Assembly: GCA_951640165.1 (NCBI GenBank)
Contig: OX621250.1
Location: forward strand, 15,711,501 to 15,775,500
Direction of reading: 5' to 3'
DNA length: 64,000 nt
DNA from: Pseudoips prasinana
Lineage: Eukaryota; Arthropoda; Insecta; Lepidoptera; Nolidae
Under the pieces are notes generated by a model, which worked only from the letters and a program-made list of their open reading frames with translations, had not been told where the DNA came from and made no database searches. The translations under genes and the position numbers were made by a program. Below are positions 55,512 through 64,000 of this stretch, piece by piece (position 1 is the first letter of the stretch; the number at the start of each line of letters is the position of its first letter).

Positions 55512-58500
55512 CTGAAATACAAAATTAATTTCCTTAGTGTTTCTGAACATATTTCGGCGTGGCCAATCTCAACGGAGACTAGCTAATACGATGGACATAA
55601 TAATACTATAGTGTGCGCAAAATGAGGTGCACTCTCACTAGAGGCGGAATTTTCGGATTTCAAAACAAACAAGAAAGGTTAATAAAAGGAAATTTTAAAA
55701 AAAAAGCAGACATTGGTATTTTTAACTTGAACAAAAACTATATGAATTAAAAGAAGTTATTTTTCTATGTCTGTTAAAAAAAAGACATTCATTGGAGGTA
55801 GGCCACACACAGCATTATTTTACTTTATGGGCAGTTCAGCTTGCCAATTCACCTTGACTTAGTAAGTAATCCGAACCCTTACAGAGTTTGCTATAAACTA
55901 TAAAAAAAAAAAAATTAAACATGACGAGTGGAAGGGTTGGCCATACACTGTCAGCTCTAAAGGTAAGCCTACGGTATTAAAACAAATATAGTATTTGTTT
56001 TAATACCATAGGCTTACCTTATATAGCTTACCATCAGATAGGCCATATGCTTATTTGTGACTTGGTAGTATAAACAATGTCTTACCTTCTTCCACAACTT
56101 CGCCTACAAATACTTTGGCAATACCAGACATGGCAATGACAACATTCTGCCCGACTGAGCAACCAGTGATTGTTTGCATCAACCTCTTGATAGCTGCTTT
56201 AGGGAAAGCTGCGCGCCTGTACATTTCATACCTATCCAGCTGCTCTTCTGTGAAATTTGACACTAAAACTCTGAAAAATATTAAAAATGTATAATCAGAA
56301 GTTTGGATTTTGTGCTTGACTAATAAATTTTAGTAGTGGTGGATGGCATACAAATTTATCTAAACAGAACTCTATTTATTTGTAACATTTCCATAACTTA
56401 ACCAATCATAATGAAACATGGTAAGGAGATAAATTGTAGCCTGGGAACAAACATGTGGAAAGCCATTTGGGGCGTCCCTCCCCAGCGCATGTCATTCTGT
56501 GATATACAGCTAGCATGTCATAAATGCAGTCAAATAAGGTAACTTTCTAGAATACTGACTTTATTTTGCTTAACTAAGCACTTCACAATTTGCAGTAAAT
56601 CTATAAGCATACATTCTATTTACCAATATGCCTGGTAAATTTATAATTCAGAAAATGATTTTTTTTATTATTTGTAATTTCCTACCTTAACCCATTGAAT
56701 GCCGAAGGTAAGCATCAGACCAAACCATTGAGTGCCGACTACGTAATATTACGTAGTCGGCACTCAATGGGTTAACTCCTGACCAGTTTGTTAGCAATCT
56801 TGTATATGTTTCAGTTTATATACAAGCAAAGAATATGTATTATTAGTCAGAACATAAAAGAGTGTTGATTATTATGAAATTGAGATGATGATGATGCACT
56901 GTTCATTATTGCTATTTCCTTTTTATTTATACAGTGAAACATGCAATAGCCAGATTACAAATAGGAATTACAGAATGATAGTTGGTCAGAAAATTAAAGT
57001 AGATATTTTTTTAAACCCAGTCCCAAGTTCTAAATATATCAGAAACTATATAGATAAGTAAAAATATAAAGTAAACAGAAGACTGTGTCGCTCAGTAGGT
57101 TAACCATAATTTCATTAAATTCTCAACAACCATTCAAAAGTTACAGATTTTAGTCTAATTGTCGTAGTGAACATTTAGGATATAAAAATGTTGACAGTAG
57201 TGCAAATACACACTTTTTTTTTAAATACAACACCCACTGTAGGGAACATAATCCCTGTGTCGTGGGGTACATATAATAGACAGACACAAATTACATCCAG
57301 ACTCAGAACAACCATTTATGGGTCACACAAATAGTAGTCCGGCGAGGGACTTGAACCCGCGACACGAAGCAGCAAGGCGACTGTCTTAGCTGCTGCACTA
57401 CATGTGCAGTCATTGTACACTGAAATAATATGCAATCTAACATACTGCATCTTTTCTCGTTCCTCTTCTTCCAACTCCTTCTTAGTCTTCTTTTCCCTTT
57501 CTCTCTCGTTATTTAGTTCATCATTATTTGTTAAATCATAATTATTATCACTCTGCTGATAATCAGTTGTATTTGGCACTGCAGTGTCGTCAGAAACATT
57601 TTCAACATCAACCTTATCATATTTATCACTACCTTGTTCGGTAGTTTTTTGATCAAGATCTTTTGACTGATCAAATGAATATTCATTTATATATGGTTCA
57701 TACTGATCTGTGAGTGTGTCAGGTTGTGAACTGACAAAATTGTCAGAATTGTCGGTGTATAAGTTACCAAGCTCATCAGTTCTATGGATTGTTTCTACAT
57801 TTTGTGAGCTGTCTGAGAATGTGTCAATGATTTCACTTTCAAGGTTTGTACTTGGTACCGTCTCCCCGTAGTTGACTAATGTGGTATCTGGAATAACGAT
57901 GGTATATGATTAATTTTTAGCTTTATAACATAGGTGAGAGGATTTTGGTTTGAACCCCAATGGATGAATATATTTAAGATTTTAAGAGTTTAGAGTTTAT
58001 GTTTAGTTAACTATTACTAATTCAAGCTCATTAAAAGCTAAATCTAGCTGCTTTTTATTAATTTCACTATATAAATAAATATTTTGGGACAACTAACATA
58101 ATGCTATCTGATCCCAAACTAGTCACAGCCTGTACTATGGCAATTAGACAACTGTTGAACATACTTATATAAGACGTATGTTCAACAGTAAATTATTGTT
58201 GTTGTCTAATTGCCATCAGGATACATACATATTATAGATATCTAATTGCCATCAGGATACATACATATTATAGATATAACACCCCAAAACAGATCAAATA
58301 ATTGCGCTCATCACACAAAGTTTTGTCAGATTCACTAACTACTGGACCAAGAGGCCCATCGGTCAGTATTATGTTCATATTACTATGATTATATAGATAC
58401 AGATAATCCTGGATTAGTATTACAGGAAATATTCAGTAAGGATTGAACAATGCTTGTAATAAGATCCTTTACAATTGAGATAAATGTAAAGTGGGTTGAT

Positions 58501-58950
58501 ATTTATTACAAAAATATTATTAAAATAAAAGAAAATAGATAATTTTTTTGTAAGTTGTGATCAATAGTTAGCCATACTTTTAAAGGACTAGATCATAGTT
58601 ATAGCTTGACTCCATATATCAGTTCCTGCTGATATATGAGTGACATCCATTTAAATTAAGATGAAAATATATAAGTACGATATTTTATTATCTTACATTC
58701 GGGCTCATCTTTCAATAGCTTTTCTTCAATATCCATTGATATTTCTTGAGAATCATCTTCATTAGAATCACTATGTTCCAGTTCGTGAGCCAGTTCATTA
58801 TCTAAAATAATAATATTATTTAATAATCATGCCCAATATTTATTTTTAATTACATTGGCGAAAATGGGAATTGGGAAAAACAATGTATTTCCACAAACCA
58901 CGCAATCTTTCTGCTTCTGTTATGCCATCACTGCTTGGATTATCTGCCAT
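55378..58950 (-). CDS. Taf11: Transcription initiation factor TFIID subunit 11
   Basis: Minus-strand exons 58899-58950, 58697-58801, 57446-57887, 56086-56270 and 55378-55511 join to 918 bases: 305 residues and stop, all GT-AG and phase-consistent. TAF11 pairs with TAF13 through histone folds in the TFIID complex in the nucleus. The N-terminal 185 residues or so are acidic and polar, followed by a highly charged [16 protein letters not shown] stretch. The conserved core runs from [20 protein letters not shown] through [15 protein letters not shown] and [20 protein letters not shown] to [18 protein letters not shown], closely matching the human protein in order and spacing. The length is somewhat greater than the roughly 210-residue human form because of the acidic N-terminus. 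The product is certain; the first exon donor is the weakest point. Confidence 0.95.
55555..55660 (-). repeat. Dispersed repeat, related to 10150-10440
   Basis: ggccaatctcaacggagact and cgcaaaatgaggtgcactct match the repeat at 10200-10270. It sits in Taf11 intron 4. Confidence 0.6.
55925..56062. repeat. Dispersed repeat interrupted by a 29-bp-arm palindrome (55960-56020)
   Basis: gggttggccatacactg and gcttaccatcagataggcca flank an inverted repeat: 55960-55988 and 55992-56020 pair with one mismatch around a 3-base loop. Within Taf11 intron 4. Confidence 0.75.
56086..56270 (-). CDS. Taf11: Taf11 exon 4 (histone fold)
   Basis: Minus-strand acceptor tttttcag|a, donor gaag|gtaaga. Codes [20 protein letters not shown] to VFVGEVVEE. 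Confidence 0.95.
56687..56775. mobile_element. TTAA-flanked piggyBac-like MITE with perfect palindrome
   Basis: TTAA at 56687-56690 and 56772-56775 flank an 81-bp body beginning CCC and ending GGG. Terminal repeats cccattgaatgccga / tcggcactcaatggg differ at one base. 56725-56770 is a perfect 46-bp palindrome. TTAA target duplication with CCC/GGG ends is the piggyBac signature. It lies in Taf11 intron 3. Confidence 0.75.
57235..57420 (-). repeat. tRNA-derived SINE (family 2), minus strand
   Basis: Minus-strand A-box region tagtgcagcagct (57388-57400) and B-box gggttcaagtccc (57346-57358), then the gttctgagtctgg tail. It inserts 26 bases from the donor of Taf11 exon 3. Confidence 0.75.
57446..57887 (-). 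CDS. Taf11: Taf11 exon 3 (acidic N-terminal region)
   Basis: Minus-strand acceptor ttattccag|at, donor atgca|gtatgt; phase 1 in, 2 out. Codes an acidic, Ser/Asp-rich segment ending EEEEREKMQ. Confidence 0.9.
58080..58380 (-). repeat. tRNA-derived SINE (family 1), rearranged
   Basis: ctgatcccaaactagtcaca and the 58320-58365 end match family 1 in antisense. Inside are a fold-back (58137-58164 with 58176-58216) and an exact 36-bp tandem duplication (58205-58240 and 58241-58276). Taf11 intron 2. Confidence 0.65.
58697..58801 (-). CDS. Taf11: Taf11 exon 2
   Basis: Minus-strand acceptor attttag|at, donor gaat|gtaaga; phase 1 in and out. Acidic ([20 protein letters not shown]). Confidence 0.85.
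58899..58950 (-). CDS. Taf11: Taf11 exon 1
   Basis: ATG at 58950, [17 protein letters not shown]. Donor cgtg|gtttgt at 58898 preferred; gc|gtggtt two bases earlier has another phase-1 option but a poorer signal. Confidence 0.8.
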
Positions 58951-60437
58951 TGCGAACGTTACGTTAACACTCAATGACTAAAAAGTATTAGAAATATCTA
59001 GTTTTACTAATATTTACTTATTTATTAACCATTTTCTTTAGGCTTTCATATTACATTTCACAAGCACAACTGACATAAAACGTGCGAGAGAGTTAAGCAT
59101 GATATTTTTATTACTTTGTTTTATCAAAGAGCCAAATGTATTGCTATTTCTGTCTCACTCAGTTACCGGAGCGGAGGTATTATAAAGCTTTATTATCAGA
59201 TCCACTGGACTTTAGTCGTAAAACTGGACCGCGATCTGCGCTGTGTCGCGATCAAAGATATTATAATATCTTTGGTCGCGATTATAGGAAGTCACAGAGT
59301 ACATTATACATTGGAGGAAGTATACCTAATTACCTACATACAATCTAAAAGCGGTAATTCTGTATAGTAAAATAAAACTTATAACGGGAGCTCAATTCAG
59401 CCTAGGTGGTCTATAAGTCTTTTATAGTATATCATTAATTTAACAAGGAAAATTAAGCTACATAAATAGCGTAGTAGATATATTATTATACTATGTATTG
59501 TTTTCTTTCCTTAATATTCCCATAAAAATATCGTAAAATAGACGGAGCTTGACAGTCACCCAATATTCAATACTTTAGAGAAGTTAATTATATCAGTAGA
59601 AGTAGTAGTATGAGAGGCAAGCAATAATTGAAAATTATTTAAATTTATAACTTGGTTTTGAAGTCGGTTTATTCTAAGTAGGTTATGTTGTGTACTGTAG
59701 TAGTCCAGTACAAGTAATACCATGTGCTAAAAGTCAAATGGGTTTTCACATTTCAGTGTTTTACATTTTAATCTTCTAAAAAGTTAGGACAGCACCGTAA
59801 AAAATACATTATCGTTTATTTTATATGTAATATAAGACAATCGGGCTTGGTTACAACTTACAGGCTTCATTATTTCTGATATGGCCCTCTCCGCCCCTTC
59901 TGTCCTCTGATTGCTTTAATTGCTATAATTTATAATGGGTTCGTCATACTTATATCCTCTAATGGTACACAGAAAGCGTTTCAGGAAACTTTGACCCCCA
60001 CTGTTCCCATCGAAAGTTGGTAGTACGTGAAAAATTAAACAACTATCATCAAGATTGACGTAACCGGTGATTTGTGCGTGGGCCATGTAGATGAATTCCG
60101 CCAAATATTTACGTTTCTATTCCACTGCGGTTTTAAACGCTAGTAGAGCGCGATCACATTGTATATATTCTCAAATCGCTTCAGCGATGTCATAGACAAC
60201 TAGAAAAGGACCTTTAAATGGATCATAAAGAAAGACTATGCCTTCTGTAAAAAAACTAAACTAGAATTCTTCTATCGAGTAATAAAACGCGGCGATCGAT
60301 AGGTAATATTACTTTTGTTACAGACGTCATTGATATGTCAATTTGTGACAGCCCGCTGCGAGCGAATTTGTGAATGTGATTTCTAATTGCTGTAAAATAA
60401 AAATATTGTATTCTTGGTGCGGACAGAGAGTTCCATC
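58951..60437. promoter_or_regulatory. Shared upstream region between Taf11 and SdhA
   Basis: About 1.5 kb between divergent start codons. It contains a 34-bp palindrome with one mismatch at 59247-59280 (cgcgatcaaagatatta...). No TATA box could be assigned to either gene. Minor open frames at 59116-59367 and 59916-60104 are not supported. Confidence 0.5.
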
Positions 60438-60485
60438 ATGAGTGCATTAATGAAAGTCGCTGTTTCTCGAAGCCCTGCACCCTTG
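60438..60485 (+). CDS. SdhA: SdhA exon 1
   Basis: ATG at 60438, 16 codons, donor ttg|gtaagt, phase 0. First half of the mitochondrial presequence. Confidence 0.88.
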
Positions 60486-62229
60486 GTAAGTTAATAAGTA
60501 CCAATATTTCATAAAATGAGCGAAAACGTTATGTAATCGGTAAACGGTTGCCTGTAAAAATTGTTTTGAATGTACGCATACTACACGCTGCCGTCAGGGA
60601 ATTTTACTTACCTATATAAAGAATTACAGGCCCCTATATCGTGTAAATTAGAATGATACAAGTCGAAACATAAGTATATTTATTAAGAAATAAATTTCTG
60701 TAGGAAATCGAGTTGGTCGATATTGAGCAATATTTTGTAATAGGTACTTGTTTGCGTTCCAAATATTATTAGGTAATTATGAAGTAAAGGGACATTATGA
60801 CCAAAAATATAAAACAGTTTTAGGGTGATACAAATTATGTTGATTAATTTCAAAACAATCAAAGAGGTTTTTATTTTTTGCGCACAATGAAAAGCCACGC
60901 AAGCTAAGCGCATCTTACATTTCCTCTGTTGTTTTTTTGCGAAATAAGAAAATAATCATAATTTACTTATTTCATAATAGAAAACAGTTGTCCTTTTCAT
61001 TATTTGAAAAGTGTTTTAGATTTTTCAACTAAAACTAATTATCTAGTAGTTTTACATTTAGTGACATATAACTGTACTCTTGAATATATTAATAAATACA
61101 ATATTTACTGTTGTTACAGGCTTCATATCTATATAGGAACCTACATCTATCAGTAGGTGGTGCCACACCAGCAAAAGATGCTTCTGCTCAAAATAATACC
61201 TCCAAGTCATACACAGTGGTGGACCACAAGCATGATGCTCTAGTTATTGGAGCTGGAGGAGCTGGTCTCCGGGCTGCCTTTGGACTTGTGCAGGAAGGCT
61301 TTAAGACTGCTGTAGTCACAAAGCTGTTCCCTACAAGGTCCCACACAGTGGCTGCACAGGGTGGCATCAATGCTGCTCTAGGTAATTACACTGTTTTATA
61401 ATAAACCTCTTAAATGGAAAGTTTTCATAGAATATCTATGTTATTATATGTTGTCATAATATTGTAAACAAGATAAGATAGTGGAATCAGCTATGTATAC
61501 AATAGACAGAATCTTATAATTTTAAGAATAAGTGTCACTCTTGGAAACTTTACTTGGTAACCATAGGAAAATGTCTCCCAAATTAGGCAACATTTTGTTA
61601 CTGTTCAACAGCATCCATAGATCTCTATTCATAGGATGGAAACATTTATTTAAAAAAATAAAATATATATATTCTTAATCCTTATTCACCTTGTTGTTCT
61701 CAATATGGAGACCATAGAATATATTTGACAGATGGAGAAGTAATTATTTTTTATTAACACTAATATTTTATATATTCTAATAATATTGTTTGACAAAGAA
61801 AGGAACCAAACTGGTTTGTTAATCATTCATAAAATATTTATTAACTAATGTAATACTCTTCATCATCATCATCATATCAGCCGAAAGACGTCCACTGCTG
61901 GACAAAGGCCTCCCCCAAAGATCTCCACAATTGCTGGTCTAATACTCTTAATACAAAACAAAGTTAAAAATTAGTCTATTGTTAATCATCCATCTGATCA
62001 ATAGTACCTCTTGCATTAACTTTAGATTTTGTTGCTATGCAATCAAGGGAACATTTATTTGTATATTACTTGTCTTGTAAAAGTAATGTTAGGGCACATA
62101 ATCAGGGCAATTTTTTAACAAATGACTTGAAATATAATATTTTGTAACATTTCAGGTAACATGGAAGAAGACAGCTGGTTATGGCACATGTACGACACAG
62201 TGAAGGGCTCAGATTGGCTTGGTGATCAG
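60438..62229 (+). CDS. SdhA: Succinate dehydrogenase flavoprotein subunit, 5' part
   Basis: Exons 60438-60485, 61120-61381 and 62156-62229 give 128 codons, and the gene continues beyond the window. SdhA is the FAD-bearing catalytic subunit of mitochondrial complex II, oxidising succinate to fumarate in the TCA cycle. The first roughly 45 residues ([20 protein letters not shown]...) are basic and Ser/Ala-rich, a matrix-targeting presequence. The dinucleotide-binding motif GAGGAG is at residues 60-65. The His that carries covalent FAD lies in [17 protein letters not shown] (about residue 91). [20 protein letters not shown] is a family hallmark. Sequence matches the human and fly proteins closely in this part. 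Confidence 0.95.
61120..61381 (+). CDS. SdhA: SdhA exon 2 (FAD-binding)
   Basis: Acceptor ttgttacag|gct, donor ctag|gtaatt; phase 0 in, 1 out. Carries the rest of the presequence, the FAD phosphate-binding motif and the flavinylated His. Confidence 0.95.
61862..61945 (-). repeat. RTE LINE 3' end, minus strand
   Basis: catcatcatcatatcagccg, aaagacgtccactgctggac and aaaggcctcccccaaagatc: a well-preserved 5'-truncated tail with its tgatgatgatg end, in SdhA intron 2. Confidence 0.75.
62156..62229 (+). CDS. SdhA: SdhA exon 3
   Basis: Acceptor catttcag|gt, donor atcag|gtaaat; phase 1 in, 0 out. Codes [20 protein letters not shown] and LGDQ. Confidence 0.93.
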
Positions 62230-63894
62230 GTAAATTCTAGCAACTTTCTTCATATTATCGGTGAGACTGCAATACTGTGTAATTAAAAAGGTTTCCTATG
62301 CACTTATAGTTCTTATGATATAAATGTAAAATCTTTATTTGTCACAAACACAGGTAAGTATTAAAGTAGTAACAAAACATATGTGCACCATGTTTAACTT
62401 TTTTGAGAATACAAATACAGCATTAACTCATGAGGATGAAATGAGGATTATAATGGCCTAGCAAACATTTTTAGTTGGACAGTATTGAAGACTCACCAAC
62501 AATATTGAGGCTGTTCTATGTTAGATATTTTCTATAAAAGATCATCTTAATATATTATCTGCTGAGTTGTATCTTGTCAGCAGACCATACCACAAAATAA
62601 ATGAATGTTACTTGGCTCATTGTGACTTATCACAGATCACCATTTTGCAGTAATAATACAAAAAAAAAAAAACTTAGTGATATATTATTGTTGGAAATGA
62701 TATCCTCTATTTAGAAGCCAAAGCCAACCACAAGATACCCACTCACCTCTTGTGCTAAATCCATAGTCCACACCAAAGTGTTGGGGTTTAGGGTGTTGGT
62801 TTCTATTTGTTATTTTTTCATCATAATATAGAATAAATAATACAGAATGGAGTGTCATTATTAATTAGCATTTTATAAAGTATCAACCAAATATGATACA
62901 CTGGATACAATAATAGCCTCACCATGTGTCTTGGGTTAGATTTCCATACAGGACATATTTGTGTCACTCTAAGTACTTGGAGTATGGATATACTTTGTGC
63001 TTGTCAATTATATGTTTGTAAAGTACTCTCCAACACAGAGATTAATGTCCCTAGGGCATGCACATTTTTAAAAAAGAAATTTATACTATTTATTATATAT
63101 TTTTTTATAAATCCTAAGTTTGTTGCTCAATTTCATCAATATTGATATGGGACCATTTAAAAACAATGTCCTATCTAACAATATAATGATTATCAAAATT
63201 AACAAACTACAGATAAATCTTGGTATAAATATATAAGAGTTAAAAATGAACAAAGTGAAGCTGATAACCTCCTCCTTTTTGGAAATTAATAGTTGCAAAA
63301 TTTTTACATCTCTGTAAGTTAATTTTGTCTTTGGAAGAATACTGACAGGACCATATAATGACTAAATAAACTAGGTGCTTTTCTAAAAATGACACACCCA
63401 CAGAGTGATATTACTCGCGCCAGTCACGACACACCCACGGAAAATTCATTTGTCAACATAACGACGGAAAAATTCTAAAATATTTACATGCTAATAAATA
63501 CTGAATTGGACTGTAAAAGCATCAATATGTTATGTATATTCTTTGGCCGACAACCTTGCAATATTGTGTTTGTCGAGCAATTATCATGTCCATATGAATT
63601 AACTTTCAATATTAGCCATGCACATAGTGATGTTTGCATAGATAGACAAATACATATATATTCTAATCATAAGAGTACATGGAGCCAACTCAGATAATCT
63701 CATTTATGACCTAAAGTGACTGATTTATTATCACCTCTATTTGAATGTGATAGGGTTTATTATTGAATAGTTTGCAGTAATTGTGTATGAATCTACAATA
63801 TTCAACTGCAAATAATGGGGTACTGGGTTGATTTCCTTTGTGGGTCCAAAAATATTTATTGGGATTTTTCTTTTAAGTGGAATTATAAGTCATA
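62230..63894 (+). other. SdhA intron 3 (incomplete)
   Basis: No further SdhA exon (expected to continue with a DAIHYM-like phrase) was found before the window ends. Open frames at 62924-63145 and 63488-63697 have no family features. Confidence 0.6.
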
Positions 63895-64000
63895 AAATTG
63901 GCTGTGTGGCATCTTGCCTGGAAGAGTACGTGAAGTCGTCTAACACTTGCTACCTTCTCAGTGTCCATGTGTTTCGGGTTCGAACCCTGCACAACAAACC
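63895..64000 (+). repeat. tRNA-derived SINE head, cut by the window edge
   Basis: B-box-like cgggttcgaaccctgc at about 63976-63991 preceded by tRNA-like sequence. Confidence 0.5.

Noticed and set aside
1..64000. CRISPR array, operon or prokaryotic system
   Set aside because: Intron-containing nuclear genes and insect repeats throughout; no array of regularly spaced identical repeats.

Overview
This is animal nuclear DNA, most likely from a moth or butterfly. The genes are split by canonical GT-AG introns, the background is AT-rich, and the interspersed repeats are of kinds I know from Lepidoptera: RTE-type LINE tails ending in TGATGA, tRNA-derived SINEs, and elements opening with an accggccaagtgcgagtcgg-type end. 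Species cannot be assigned from what I see.

Layout. 1-22 kb: mostly gene-poor and repeat-rich. It holds a full-length mariner with an uninterrupted transposase ORF but a changed third catalytic residue (8389-9676), a 32-bp terminal-inverted-repeat element (7407-7859), a 390-bp direct duplication (10460-10848 / 12329-12686), a satellite-like array (17660-18375), several truncated LINEs and SINEs, and at the far left a possible first exon behind an X-box-like motif. 22.46-51.84 kb, plus strand: one gene of the ZC2HC1 (C2HC zinc finger) family. I traced ten coding exons whose phases all fit (1,596 residues), plus two candidate alternative first exons inside its 17.5-kb first intron. 55.38-58.95 kb, minus strand: TAF11, the TFIID histone-fold subunit, five exons, 305 residues, complete. 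60.44 kb to the right edge, plus strand: the first three coding exons of SdhA, the mitochondrial succinate dehydrogenase flavoprotein; the rest lies outside the window.

The ZC2HC1 gene and TAF11 converge, with probable poly(A) signals about 0.4 kb apart. TAF11 and SdhA diverge from a 1.5-kb shared upstream region. Nothing indicates that the three genes act in one pathway: one is basal transcription, one is the TCA cycle/respiratory complex II, and one is a poorly characterised zinc-binding protein.

The most interesting points are: the ZC2HC1 protein enlarged to about 1,600 residues by two huge in-frame cassette-like exons; its possible three alternative N-termini, all in the same phase; the mariner whose only visible defect is Asp-to-Gly at the third catalytic position; and several fold-back elements, including a TTAA-flanked piggyBac-like one with a 46-bp perfect palindrome. 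All exon structures were derived by eye from splice sites and reading frame and have no transcript support here.
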